Positions 18,095 through 27,392 of a stretch of DNA of 64,000 nt are shown piece after piece. Below the pieces are notes generated by a model. That model did not search any database. It was not told the origin of the DNA and was given only the letters and a program-made list of their open reading frames with translations. Every line of letters begins with the position of its first letter. The stretch's first letter is position 1. This DNA is from JAXGZG01 sp050952065 (GTDB lineage: Bacteria; Bacillota; Sulfobacillia; Fermentithermobacillales; Fermentithermobacillaceae): contig JBMNKF010000003.1 of assembly GCA_050952065.1 (NCBI GenBank), positions 1 to 64,000 on the forward strand, written 5' to 3'. Both the position numbers and the translations under genes were made by a program.

Positions 18095-20206
18095 GTGGGA
18101 CCAAGGACACTCCGCAAAGCATTCTGTCTGTTCTTGGTGTGTCTCCTTTGCTTAGATTCGTCCTTAGCTTTGTCGGCGCCAAGCGAAGGGCCGGTCTATA
18201 TTCAGATATCTGCCCAGCGCGGCGCTCGTCCCCGGTCTGTCCAGGTTTACCCCGAGGGCGATGATTACTTGATTGAAGCCGAGTTGTTGAGCGAGTTCAC
18301 CCCCTATACATACGGTTTTGACGGCGATTTGATCACCTATACGCGTGGGGCTAAAGTCATCCGAATCAATGCTGAAAAGGGTAAAATGACTGTCTACAGG
18401 GATGACGTGACCCAGGTAACCGTCAAGAAGATAGATGGCAAGTACTATTTAGCCATGTCCGAGATACTGCCATGGCTCAATGTTTACACCAGTGTCAAGG
18501 ACGGCGTACTGTACATAGCCGCCGACGCTGTCTCTATCTGGGACCTAATTCTTCAGTTCGATCCAAACAAAGTGTTGTTTGACTTCCTGAAAGAGTGCAA
18601 GAAGGCCAACGTGAGCGCCAACAAGCTCAAGATTCTTGCCGCTTTGGATCAGCTTGGGCTCGGTACTCTACTGCAGCTGGTGCCCATCGATTGGAAGGTG
18701 TCTCTCAAGGGATACTTGGATTACTACCGTGTTTTCGAGAGTATCTTTCAAGACTACGAAAGCATATACGACGCGGCCAACAAGCTCTTAGATACCAAGA
18801 GACTGAACTCGGGGTTCGACTTGATTGAGCAGTTCGGCGCCGTAGATTTGCTTCCTGATGAGCTCCTAGCCCTGTTCCTGGCTCTCAAAGGCGCAGATAA
18901 GGCCAGACTCAAGGAAGTCATAGGTGTTCTGTCCTATGTTGAGGCTTTTGCCCGGGACAATTCCGAGAAACTGGCCATGATGGATAACATAATTGTAAAC
19001 CGGCACATCAACGATTACCCAGAACCCGCGGTTGCCGCGGCTATGGCCATATCCAGGGCATATAAGGACAAGTGGAAGGGAATCGAAACCAAGCTCACGA
19101 ACGAGCTTGCGAAATACACCACACAGGCTCTTGGAGTCATGCTGGCTCCCGCAAACCTCGTATCCGCGATTGAGTTAGTAAGCGGAATGATGGGTATCAC
19201 CACTCACGACTGGAGAGATAAGATAGCCGACGTTTCCATCTACACCAAACTACAAAACGCTGCCAGGAAGGGATACCTCCAAGCAGGCAAGAACCTGGGC
19301 CTGGCTGTAGATTCGGGCGGGATACAGGCTAGAGCCCGGTGGGGCGAGATTCTGGAGATCAGGCGTTTACGGTGCGAAGCCATGCTCCTTCTGATTAGCG
19401 CCAAACGGGGTAACGAGGCTATGAAGGAGTACTTCAGGGCCAAGGGCAACTGGAAACTGGTCCAGGAGTACACGGAAAAGATGCAAGAGTGCGACCGTTG
19501 GTATGCGCTCTTTTTGGCTTCTTCAGTCGCAGAGGTCAACGACAGCCGCGATGATAAGGAAGACAAAGCCCGCGAGATAATTGGACACCTGAAGCAGGTT
19601 GCCAGGCAACAAGGTATATCCTTTCCCAATCATCCTAACGATATGGGGTTCTACGGCTCAAACGGCTCGTTCGTTAGAATGGACATGAGTGTAGACCAGG
19701 TAAAGAAGATCTTGGGGGAGCCAAAACGAGAAACCCGCTTGTACAGTGACTTCATCGGCTATCACCTGGAAATGGAATACCCCGGGGCGACCCTGACTTT
19801 CCGCTCAAGCCTCAACGCCTTTGATGGATTTGATAATATCGATGATTTCGACCTTTGCATGGTTACAATCAAATCGCGAGACGTGGTTGGCCCAAGGGGC
19901 ATTAAGGTGGGCGATTCCCTTGAAAGCGTCTTGGGGATGTTCCCCAGCGAAGAAGTGAGCCAAGAGGTCATCGATGAATTCATCCTGTGGGGTGTCTGCC
20001 AAGAACACGACGTGCTTCTCTACCACGATACAGATCCCGACTTGCGCTATCACTATTACGGCTGTGTACGCAAGGATGAGAAGACCAAACAAGTGTTCAT
20101 GGTGGACTTCATCCTCGGCATTCCGCGCTCGGGCGATTTCTACGCCTTGAGTCTCGACATAGGAGATGGCGTCGTTAGATCGATCCGACTGACTACGCCT
20201 ATGTAG
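18095..20206 (+). CDS. large exported protein with a stalk-type N-terminal domain
   Basis: 703 residues from a GTG after GGAGGAGG. A signal peptide (LFLVCLLCLDSSLALSAP) predicts export. Residues about 30-150 (VQVYPEGDDYLIEAELLSEF, KKIDGKYYLAMSEILPWLNV) resemble the copper-amine-oxidase N-terminal-like stalk domain common on clostridial surface proteins. The middle is mostly helical without recognised motifs. Residues about 530-700 contain two segments (MSVDQVKKILGEPKRETRLY, GIKVGDSLESVLGMFPSEEV) like the SmpA/BamE-type 'G-D-x-x-x-x-V-L-G-x-P' repeats of secreted lipoproteins. Probably cotranscribed with the preceding gene. Confidence 0.6.
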   Translation: MGPRTLRKAFCLFLVCLLCLDSSLALSAPSEGPVYIQISAQRGARPRSVQVYPEGDDYLIEAELLSEFTPYTYGFDGDLITYTRGAKVIRINAEKGKMTVYRDDVTQVTVKKIDGKYYLAMSEILPWLNVYTSVKDGVLYIAADAVSIWDLILQFDPNKVLFDFLKECKKANVSANKLKILAALDQLGLGTLLQLVPIDWKVSLKGYLDYYRVFESIFQDYESIYDAANKLLDTKRLNSGFDLIEQFGAVDLLPDELLALFLALKGADKARLKEVIGVLSYVEAFARDNSEKLAMMDNIIVNRHINDYPEPAVAAAMAISRAYKDKWKGIETKLTNELAKYTTQALGVMLAPANLVSAIELVSGMMGITTHDWRDKIADVSIYTKLQNAARKGYLQAGKNLGLAVDSGGIQARARWGEILEIRRLRCEAMLLLISAKRGNEAMKEYFRAKGNWKLVQEYTEKMQECDRWYALFLASSVAEVNDSRDDKEDKAREIIGHLKQVARQQGISFPNHPNDMGFYGSNGSFVRMDMSVDQVKKILGEPKRETRLYSDFIGYHLEMEYPGATLTFRSSLNAFDGFDNIDDFDLCMVTIKSRDVVGPRGIKVGDSLESVLGMFPSEEVSQEVIDEFILWGVCQEHDVLLYHDTDPDLRYHYYGCVRKDEKTKQVFMVDFILGIPRSGDFYALSLDIGDGVVRSIRLTTPM

Positions 20207-20447
20207 ACTTGCATCTCTTGAGGCACAGAAGGAATCGACACACTGGACTCTTTCAGCCGTGGTTTGCTCACAGCCAAGACAGCGGGGAAGGAATGGGCAG
20301 ACCGCATCGCCTTGCCATGACTTGGCCGCACCCCGGTACAGGGAGACAGGAATCCTGCACCGGACCCAGAAGATCTGTAGGTAAGGTAAGTGTATGTCCG
20401 TGTGAACGGATTGCATTGTGCTAGTTCATGAAAAGGAGAGGCCGTCG

Positions 20448-21335
20448 ATGATCAAAGGTATTTTCGCTCCGATACCGACTCCATTTGTTGACGAAGAAAT
20501 TGCCTACGATAAGTTGGGCGAAAATGTGGCAAAGTGGGGCAGTACAGGGCTTTCAGGTTTAGTTGTCTTTGGCTCTAACGGCGAGGCTCCCTACGTGGAT
20601 GAAGATGAAAAGGTGGAAGTATGGGCCTACGTGCGAAAGCATCTTCCAAAGGACAAGATGGTTATCGCCGGGACGGGCCAGGAGAGCACCCGGGCAACTA
20701 TCCGACTCACCAAGAAGGCCGCCCAAGCGGGTGTGCAGGCCGCTCTAGTTGTGAATCCCAACTTCTTCAAAGGGAGTATGAAAGAGCCTGCCCTAGAAAA
20801 GTTCTACCGCGACGTGGCGGACGCTTCGCCTATCCCGATCTTGGTCTACAATATGCCTGCCAATACGGGGCTCAACCTTTCCAGTTCCCTAGTAGTGAGG
20901 CTTTCTGACCATCCCAATATCGTCGGTGTCAAGGATTCCAGCGGGAACATCGTCCAGATTTCCGAGATACTGCGGGGCGCTCCCAAGGACTTCGCAGTTT
21001 TCGCAGGCTCAGCCAGTTTCCTTTTCCCGGCGGCGGTTATGGGAGCGGTGGGGGGTACCTTGGCCACAGCCAACGTGGTACCCGACCTGTGCGTCAAGCT
21101 CTTGGAATTGGCTAAGCAGGGCAATGTGAAAGAAGGGGCTGAGCTTCAGAAGAGCCTTCTGGCTCTCAATTCCGTGGTTACGGCAAGGTTCGGAGTGGCG
21201 GGCCTGAAGGCCGCCCTGGATATGATAGATTATTTCGGAGGACTACCCAGGCGGCCCATGATGCCTCTGGGAGAGTCCGAGAAAGCAGAAATCCGCAAGA
21301 TACTTGTGGATCTGGGTGTGAAGCCGGTGGCTTAA
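20448..21335 (+). CDS. dihydrodipicolinate synthase-family aldolase (HOGA-like)
   Basis: 295 residues; ATG 20448 follows AAGGAGAGG. The class I aldolase residues are present: Tyr134 in VYNMPANTG and the Schiff-base Lys162 in VGVKDSSGN. True DapA has GTTGE at the substrate loop; here it is GSNGEAPYVDEDEK, the form seen in 4-hydroxy-2-oxoglutarate aldolase (HOGA) and related sugar-acid aldolases, so lysine synthesis is not the first guess. These enzymes split 2-oxo-4-hydroxy acids into pyruvate plus an aldehyde such as glyoxylate. It is two bases from the homoserine dehydrogenase gene and so is almost certainly cotranscribed. Confidence 0.85.
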   Translation: MIKGIFAPIPTPFVDEEIAYDKLGENVAKWGSTGLSGLVVFGSNGEAPYVDEDEKVEVWAYVRKHLPKDKMVIAGTGQESTRATIRLTKKAAQAGVQAALVVNPNFFKGSMKEPALEKFYRDVADASPIPILVYNMPANTGLNLSSSLVVRLSDHPNIVGVKDSSGNIVQISEILRGAPKDFAVFAGSASFLFPAAVMGAVGGTLATANVVPDLCVKLLELAKQGNVKEGAELQKSLLALNSVVTARFGVAGLKAALDMIDYFGGLPRRPMMPLGESEKAEIRKILVDLGVKPVA

Positions 21336-21336
21336 G

Positions 21337-22839
21337 GTGAGCAACCCTCTGGACGTTCTCGCGGTACCGGTCATTCTCAACGGTCCCGGTCGGGTTGGTA
21401 TGAGTTTCGTCCGGCTGCTTGAGGAGAAGACCGCTTTCATACAGGCCAGGACGGGGCTTCGGCCGGTGTTGGTGGCTGTGACCGATGTCGGTCGGTCCCT
21501 GTTCAATCCACGCGGGTTGAGTCTCGCCGATGTGTTGGCGTGGAAGGCGGAGTCCGGAGATCGTGCAGTGGAGGATGCGGGGGATGCGCGTTACGCAACC
21601 CTTGTAGACATATTGGATCGGGTGTTAGCCGGAATTGGACGGTGTGTTCTTGCTGATCTACCCGCTGACCCGTCTGCTGATCTCTCTGCCGATCCATCTG
21701 CCAAGGGAGATCCTTCTGTCATCCTGTCTGCAGGTCCATCTGCCGAGAGAACTCCTTCTGTCAGTAAGTATTCCGGTTCATCTGCCAAGGGGACTACTTC
21801 TGGCAGTACGTTTGCCGGTTCATCTACCAGTCCGTCTGTTAGTCTATCTGCTCGTTCATCTGGCAGGGGAACTCCTTTTGTGCGAGGATTTGTGCCAGGA
21901 ATTGTGGTGGAAGCCACGCCCACGAACCTGACCACGGGGGAGCCGGGCCTGAGTCACATCGCAGCCGCCTTGGAGCGTGGGTTTTCCGCCATCACTTTGG
22001 CGAAAGGCCCCCTTGTTGTGGACTTCCACGGCTTGCTCAGGCTGGCTGCGGAAAACGGGGCAGGTCTCAGGTACAGCGGGGCGGTAGCAGCCGCGCTTCC
22101 CACTGTGGATACGGCCATGTACTGTCTGGCCGGGATGGAGATAACCGAGATCGAGGGCGTGCTCAATGGCACCACCAATTACATTCTGAACTCGATGGCC
22201 GGAGGAAGGTCTTACGCCGACGCTTTGAAAGAAGCCCAGGCTATGGGCGTGGCCGAGGCCGATCCTTCTCTGGATGTGGAAGGTTTTGACTCGGCAGCCA
22301 AGCTACTCATTATCGCCAATACCGTGTGGGGCACGAGATTTCGGCTTCAAGACGTACGACGGCAAGGCATAACTCACCTGAGCGGGCAAGATGTTATGGA
22401 GTCCGCATCCAGTGGGACTCCGGTGCGGTTGGTGGCCAGGGCGCGACTGGTCGAACTGGATGTCATCTCGTGCAAGTCGTGCGAGTCGTGGGATTCGCGG
22501 GAGTCGCGCAGTGTTGCAGGTGGCTCTGATGACTCGGACGTTCCTGAGGACAAGGCTTCTGGGTTCGCGGTTGGCCTGCAGTGCAAATTTGGTCCTGAGT
22601 CTGCGGTCGGCTCGGTGGTCTCGGCGGCCAAGGTTGTGGACCTCAGCGTCGGTCCTGAACCGGTGCCCAAGGGCCATCCTTTTGCCCACCTTACTGGGAC
22701 ACAGAAAGCGGTCCGTTTTGTCTCCAGGGAGATGGGCGACATCGTGGTTTCCGGCGGGGCATCAGACGTAGTAGGTGCTGCTGCATCGGCCCTGAAGGAC
22801 CTCATTCACCTCCTTGAGGAGAAGGTGGCTAAAACCTAG
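21337..22839 (+). CDS. hom: homoserine dehydrogenase with repeat-derived insertions
   Basis: 500 residues from a GTG. The enzyme interconverts aspartate semialdehyde and homoserine. The nucleotide-binding start is VILNGPGRVGMSFVRLL; the catalytic domain has VVEATPTNLTTGEPG, ITLAKGPLV, then EIEGVLNGTTNYILNSM and EADPSLDVEGFDSAAKLLI. A low-complexity Ser/Pro/Ala insert (about residues 108-185, made of 14-residue repeats) interrupts the nucleotide-binding domain, and a second Ser/Asp-rich insert lies near residue 390. The core motifs on both sides remain intact. No ACT domain is seen. It is placed between an aldolase and an aminotransferase gene, not with the usual thrB/thrC. Confidence 0.9.
   Translation: MSNPLDVLAVPVILNGPGRVGMSFVRLLEEKTAFIQARTGLRPVLVAVTDVGRSLFNPRGLSLADVLAWKAESGDRAVEDAGDARYATLVDILDRVLAGIGRCVLADLPADPSADLSADPSAKGDPSVILSAGPSAERTPSVSKYSGSSAKGTTSGSTFAGSSTSPSVSLSARSSGRGTPFVRGFVPGIVVEATPTNLTTGEPGLSHIAAALERGFSAITLAKGPLVVDFHGLLRLAAENGAGLRYSGAVAAALPTVDTAMYCLAGMEITEIEGVLNGTTNYILNSMAGGRSYADALKEAQAMGVAEADPSLDVEGFDSAAKLLIIANTVWGTRFRLQDVRRQGITHLSGQDVMESASSGTPVRLVARARLVELDVISCKSCESWDSRESRSVAGGSDDSDVPEDKASGFAVGLQCKFGPESAVGSVVSAAKVVDLSVGPEPVPKGHPFAHLTGTQKAVRFVSREMGDIVVSGGASDVVGAAASALKDLIHLLEEKVAKT
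21694..21860 (+). repeat. 42-bp in-frame tandem repeat inside hom
   Basis: Units beginning YCATCTGCC start at 21694, 21736 and 21778, exactly 42 bp apart, with a degenerate fourth. Each codes 14 residues of the form PSA-x-x-x-PSV. The period is a multiple of three, so the reading frame is preserved. Confidence 0.85.
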
Positions 22840-23112
22840 ATGTAACCGCTAGCCTAGCAGAGTCTAGCAGTCTAGAAGTCCAAGAAAAGTCTAAGAGAAG
22901 TCTAAGAGAAGCCTAGGAGAAGTCCATATAGCGGTAAGGCATAATGAGTAACATAGGAAATGTGTGAGGGGCAGCGAGCAAGCGGTAACATGCAATGAAC
23001 GGTGCGAGGAGTCCCACGCGAGTTGCCAAGAAACAACAAGAAGGCAGCGGGCGACAAGGAGCAATAACAATGCAAGGGGCGCCACGCAGTAAGTCGGAGA
23101 GGAGAAGATGAC
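22840..23112. repeat. short degenerate repeats between hom and the aminotransferase gene
   Basis: From about 22860 to 22925 the word GTCTAAGAGAA and variants (AGTCTAGAAG, GCCTAGGAGAAGTC) recur about every 11-12 bases. The remainder, to the ribosome site at 23098, has no gene or clear signal. Confidence 0.6.
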
Positions 23113-24222
23113 GTGAATCTACGAGCTCCCAAATCAAAACTTCTGCTGGGACCCGGACCCAGCAATTCGGACCCAAGGGTTCTCCGGGCGCTTTCTGAGC
23201 CCACGCTGGGGCACCTTGACCCTGACTTCGTGGCCATTATGGACGAGACCACCGAGTTACTGAGATATGTGTTCAACACCAAGAACCGGTTGACGGTGCC
23301 CATTTCGGGGACGGGTTCCGCAGGAATGGAGACGGCCATTCTGAACACAGTGGAGCCCGGCGACAAAGTCATCATCTGCGTCGCGGGTGTTTTCGGTGAG
23401 CGCATGGTTGATGTGGCCGAGCGGGCCGGCGCCACCGTCATCCGCGTGGATACTCCCTGGGGGGAGCCTATCGATCCCGAAGATGCGGCCAAAGCCATCA
23501 GAAGGAATCCTGACGCCAAGTTGTTGGGAATCGTCCACGCTGAGACGTCTACTGGAGTACTGCAGCCCCTGGACGATATCGTCAACTTGGCCCACGAGAA
23601 AGGCATGCGAGTGGTTGTGGATGCGGTCACGTCGTTGGGCGGCGTGGACGTGCCTGTTGACCGCCTCAATCTGGATTTCGTCTACTCAGGCACCCAGAAG
23701 TGTCTGTCGTGCCCGCCTGGATTGGCTCCCATAACCGCCAACGAGACAACGGCTGCTTTCATCAAGAATCGCAAGACCAAGTGCCGGAGCTGGTATCTGG
23801 ACTTGGGCATGATTCAGAGGTATTGGGGTTCCGAGCGTTTCTACCACCACACGGCTCCTGTCAACATGATCTATGCTCTTAATGAGAGCCTCCGGATCAT
23901 TAAGGAGGAGGGGCTGGAGGCAAGGTACCGGCGCCACAAGGACACTCAGGAATTCCTTCTGGATTCGCTGAGCGCTATCGGGATTAAGCCTGTGGTTAAC
24001 GAGCCTTACAGACTTCCTAGCCTCACAACAGTCTGGACTCCCGAGGGTGTTGACGAGGCGGCAGTCCGCAAACGGCTTCTGGACGAGTTCAACATCGAGA
24101 TTGGCGCAGGACTCGGCGTATTCAAGGGCAAGGTTTGGCGGATCGGTCTCATGGGGACCAACTCCAAGCGGTCCAACGTCGTGTACTTGTTGGCAGCCCT
24201 CAAGAAGATACTGGGAATCTAG
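23113..24222 (+). CDS. class V aminotransferase (alanine/serine-glyoxylate aminotransferase-like)
   Basis: 369 residues from a GTG after GAGGAGAAG. It shows the AGXT/SgaA pattern: LLLGPGPSNSDPRVLRALSE, HLDPDFVAIMDET, SGTGSAGMETAILNTVEPGD, HAETSTGVLQPL, VVDAVTSLGGV, and the pyridoxal-phosphate lysine in YSGTQKCLSCPPGLAP. The C-terminus VWRIGLMGTNSKRSNVVYLL is typical. Such enzymes pass amino groups from alanine or serine to glyoxylate, making glycine. Together with the HOGA-like aldolase this points to glyoxylate or hydroxy-oxo-acid metabolism. Confidence 0.9.
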   Translation: MNLRAPKSKLLLGPGPSNSDPRVLRALSEPTLGHLDPDFVAIMDETTELLRYVFNTKNRLTVPISGTGSAGMETAILNTVEPGDKVIICVAGVFGERMVDVAERAGATVIRVDTPWGEPIDPEDAAKAIRRNPDAKLLGIVHAETSTGVLQPLDDIVNLAHEKGMRVVVDAVTSLGGVDVPVDRLNLDFVYSGTQKCLSCPPGLAPITANETTAAFIKNRKTKCRSWYLDLGMIQRYWGSERFYHHTAPVNMIYALNESLRIIKEEGLEARYRRHKDTQEFLLDSLSAIGIKPVVNEPYRLPSLTTVWTPEGVDEAAVRKRLLDEFNIEIGAGLGVFKGKVWRIGLMGTNSKRSNVVYLLAALKKILGI

Positions 24223-24525
24223 CGGAATCAAGCGGACCGGGCGGGGCGAATGAGGCACAGGCGGCTGAGCCCCGCTCCGGTGGTCCTACCGGCTTGGTGC
24301 TACCCAATTGGGTGCTACTTGGGTGCTACTTCGGTGCTACTTCGGTGCTACCTGGATGGCGCTACCCGCGGAGTGCTGCTCATAGATTGCGCCTGACACT
24401 TCTGGGTTTCACCGTGCTAGCTGCGTGGTCTACACGCGGAGTGCTACCCACCCACTGATGCCGACGCAACTTGTGTACATTCAGACCGTCCAGTTTGTCG
24501 GATTTGTCCGAGTCTCGGCCCAGTG
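24223..24525. repeat. gene-free spacer with GGTGCTAC repeats
   Basis: Between 24295 and 24380 the word GGTGCTAC(TT/CC) recurs at 11-12 base spacing (six or seven copies). A longer direct repeat, AGTGCTACCCACC-x-x-CTGATGCCGA, occurs at about 24439 and 24521; the second copy overlaps the 3' end of the helicase gene. No gene was seen. Confidence 0.65.
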
Positions 24526-26547
24526 CTACCCACCTGCTGATGCCGATGTAACCGACGCTACTGCCAGGGCTATGTCGTCGATATCGTGACTGAGGCGGGC
24601 TGGCGGCAGGCTCTTCAGAATGACCCGTCCGTAACTCCTCATCATAATCCGAGGATCCAGAAGCACCACGGCTCCGCGGTCGGTTTTCGTTCTAATCAAC
24701 CTGCCGAACCCTTGCTTTAGCTTGAGCGTGGTCAAGGGCAACGAGTAGTAGGTAAACGGCTGAATGCCTTGCAGTTTCCATAGCTCCTCCCGTGCTTGCA
24801 TGACCGGATCGTCAGGAACGGGGAAGGGCAATTTGGTCAAGACGACGCACGATAGAGCGCTGCCCGGCACGTCCACGCCTTCCCAGAAGGAATCGAGGCC
24901 AAACAAGACGGCGTTTCCGTGCTGCTTGAACTCCTCAAGAAGTGTTTCTCTGGGAGCATCTCCCTGCTTCAGGACAGGGTAGCCCTTCTCCTCGATCCTG
25001 TCTCGGAAGGCACTCGCCACTCTCTCTAACGACTTGCTGTTTGTGAAGAGCACGAAAGTGCGTCCCTGAGTCAGGTCCACGATTTCTAGAACCTTTTGCC
25101 CAATGTAGTCGCTGAAATCGGGAGAGTTGACATCTCTCCCTTGACTGTCTCTGGGCACGCACAGGCAGGCCTGTTCTTCGAACTTGAAAGGCGAGCCTAG
25201 TATCAGTTCTTGGGCATTATGTAAACACAACATTTTCTTGATGTAATCAAAAGTGCCGCCGACGGCGAGAGTAGCAGACGTGACGATCCCCGAGTGCAGT
25301 TCGTCCCACAAGGCTTCCCTGAGGTACGGGCCGACTTCGATGGGGGAGCGTCTGACGACTACCGAGGCGCGCCTCGCCGTCTCCTGGACTTCCGACCAGT
25401 AGACACAATCCTCACCGGAGCCTTCCAGGTTAGCGACGCTCTCCAAATCCCCCGCAAGAAGGCTGAAACGCTTGCGAAGGGCGCTCACTTCGAAGCGTTC
25501 TTCGTCCGAGAGATCTAGGTCTTCCCATTCTCCTATCGAGCGCCCGATTTCCCGTAAATTCTTGGCTATCGCGGAGTCGAGTTTTCCCGGGTCCAAGAGG
25601 CGTGCTTTGTCGCGTCCTCTGATTGTAAGCCCTTTGAGCCCTGAACCGAGCGCGGTCACCAGGTTGTCTAGGGCAACCCGGAGGTTCCTCACGTCATCCC
25701 TATCCACAGCTTTGCCCAATTCGCCCGTGGACGCTTTTCGCACGGTATCATCGGCCAATCGTCTGAGGCGACTCTCGCTTACTTCTGTGCCCAGACTATC
25801 GCGGGTAACGTCTTCCAGATGATGGCCTTCATCGAAAACGGCGGCATCAAACGCTGGCAACAAGCCCGCCTGGCCTTTGCTTTCGTGGCTAATAGCGAGG
25901 TGAGAGACTAAAAGCGCATGGTTAACCACGATTAGGTGACACTTTTCCAGGCCCCTCTTGTGCTTTTGGTAGTAGCAGTTTTCCCGGAAACGGCACTTCG
26001 TCGACATGCAGCGGTCGCTTTCAGAACAGGTCTCACCCCATATACGCCCTGGGATGGACAACGGCAGTGTGTCTCTGTCACCATCCCAGTCCCCTTCGTC
26101 TATCAGGTCCGCGAGACTCATCATGAGCTTGTCTTCCGCGTTTGGAGTAAAAAGCGCGCTTTGGTCCTGAACCTGAGAGTATGTCTGGTTCCAACGCCTA
26201 AGGCACAGGTAGTGGCTTCGGCCTTTGAATATGGAGTAGGACAGTTCGAACCCCGCCTGACCGAATATCCTCGCTGAAATCGGGATGTCTTTGCCGAACA
26301 GCTGGCTCTGGAGGTTGACCGTGTGAGTGGAGATGATGGCTCTCTTGGATGTGCGGGCTGCCCAAAGTACCAGCGGAAAGATGTACGCCAGGGACTTCCC
26401 GGTCCCCGTACCCGCCTCAACCAATAGGTGGCCTCCGTTGGCTAGTGAATCCCACACCGATAGCGCCATCTCCAGTTGCTGCGGCCTCTTCTCAAAGCCC
26501 GGTATGGCGCGGGATATCGGCCCGTCGGCAGCAAATGCCCTGTTCAA
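24526..26547 (-). CDS. dinG: DinG/XPD-type ATP-dependent DNA helicase
   Basis: Superfamily 2, 5'-3' helicase. Seen in order: FEKRPQQLEMALSVWDSL (Q motif), Walker A EAGTGTGKSLAY, the iron-sulfur cysteines CSESDRC, KCRFRENC, then the DEGH box in AAVFDEGHHLEDV, FVLFTNSKSLERVASAF, GLDSFWEGVDVPG and QGFGRLIRTKTDRG (motif VI). Two things about the start are odd. No ATG or GTG with a ribosome site is in frame near the expected N-terminus; TTG 26547 is used here as the nearest codon. Also, the frame stays open for 304 more codons, back through the repeat array to 27459. About 670 residues matches stand-alone bacterial DinG. Confidence 0.88.
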   Translation of the reverse strand: MNRAFAADGPISRAIPGFEKRPQQLEMALSVWDSLANGGHLLVEAGTGTGKSLAYIFPLVLWAARTSKRAIISTHTVNLQSQLFGKDIPISARIFGQAGFELSYSIFKGRSHYLCLRRWNQTYSQVQDQSALFTPNAEDKLMMSLADLIDEGDWDGDRDTLPLSIPGRIWGETCSESDRCMSTKCRFRENCYYQKHKRGLEKCHLIVVNHALLVSHLAISHESKGQAGLLPAFDAAVFDEGHHLEDVTRDSLGTEVSESRLRRLADDTVRKASTGELGKAVDRDDVRNLRVALDNLVTALGSGLKGLTIRGRDKARLLDPGKLDSAIAKNLREIGRSIGEWEDLDLSDEERFEVSALRKRFSLLAGDLESVANLEGSGEDCVYWSEVQETARRASVVVRRSPIEVGPYLREALWDELHSGIVTSATLAVGGTFDYIKKMLCLHNAQELILGSPFKFEEQACLCVPRDSQGRDVNSPDFSDYIGQKVLEIVDLTQGRTFVLFTNSKSLERVASAFRDRIEEKGYPVLKQGDAPRETLLEEFKQHGNAVLFGLDSFWEGVDVPGSALSCVVLTKLPFPVPDDPVMQAREELWKLQGIQPFTYYSLPLTTLKLKQGFGRLIRTKTDRGAVVLLDPRIMMRSYGRVILKSLPPARLSHDIDDIALAVASVTSASAGG

Positions 26548-26659
26548 TATGGCTTTGGGGTCGCCTGTGATGGAATGCGAGGTTTTGTCCTCCTTGCGGC
26601 ATAATGCGCTGACACAGCTGACACAATTGTACGGGATTGCGGTGTGGGAGATCAAATGT

Positions 26660-26780
26660 CCAGGAAATACCATGCAGCGAGTTGTGGTGAGTTGTAGCGA
26701 GTTGTAGCAACTTGTTGCAATTTGTTGTGATATATAGCGACTGTAGGTTCGGATAACCTCCAGGGTAGCTTCCCGTAACT
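26660..26780. repeat. GAGTTGTAGC short repeats
   Basis: The words GAGTTGTGGT, GAGTTGTAGC, CTTGTTGCAA and TTTGTTGTGA follow one another at 10-13 base spacing, forming a degenerate minisatellite between dinG and the 62-bp array. Confidence 0.5.
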
Positions 26781-26865
26781 TGGGTTGTAGCGACATGTAA
26801 CGACTGTGGGGGGATTGCGGGTTCGAATGCCTGCGAGGCCTTCGCACGTCTACAGATGGCAGATT

Positions 26866-27392
26866 TGGGTGGGAATTGCGTCGGGATGGAGGAACAGGCG
26901 CAAGAATTGTACCGGCCTGCGGTGTTTGATGCAGAAGTTGCGTTGAGATGGAGGGTCTGGCGCAATAATTGTACCGGCCTGCGGTGTTTGATGCAGAAAC
27001 TGCGTCAGGATGACGGATCTGGCGCAAGAATTGTACCGGCCTGCGGTGTTTGATGCAGAAGTTGCGTTGAGATGGAGGGTCTGGCGCAATAATCGTACCG
27101 AACCGAGGCGTTTGCTGCAGAAACTGCGTCAGGATGACGGATCTGGCGCAAGAATTGTACCGGCCTGCGGTGTTTGATGCAGGAATTGCGTTGAGATGAC
27201 GGATCTGGCGCAAGAATTGTACCGAATCGCGGTGTTTGATGCAGGAATTGCGTCGGGATGGAGGAACAGGCGCAACAATCGTACCGAACCGAGGCGTTCG
27301 CTGCAGAAGTTGTGTTGGGATGGAGGATCTGGCGCAAGAATTGCACCGAAGCGCGGTGTTCGATATGTAAATTGCGCCTGGCCTGCGGAAAC
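26866..27392. repeat. tandem array with exact 62-bp period (two alternating 31-bp halves, eight units)
   Basis: GGCGCAA begins at 26897, 26959, 27021, 27083, 27145, 27207, 27269 and 27331: seven intervals of exactly 62 bp. Each unit is two related 31-bp halves. Half A begins GGCGCAAGAATTGTACCGG, and half B begins GATGCAGAAGTTGCG and ends near GATGGAGG. Variants are limited to a few positions and recur in different units (A at 26897, 27021 and 27145 is identical). Neither half is variable like a spacer, so this is a minisatellite rather than a CRISPR. It lies between dinG and the helix-turn-helix/nuclease gene. Confidence 0.92.

Noticed and set aside
20448..21335. Calling the aldolase dapA
   Set aside because: The substrate-loop GTTGE of DapA is replaced by GSNGE, typical of HOGA-like enzymes; only the family-level name is justified.
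26866..27392. CRISPR array
   Set aside because: The 62-bp period could be 31 + 31 repeat/spacer, but both halves are conserved and homologous to each other; nothing behaves like a unique spacer, and no cas genes are near.
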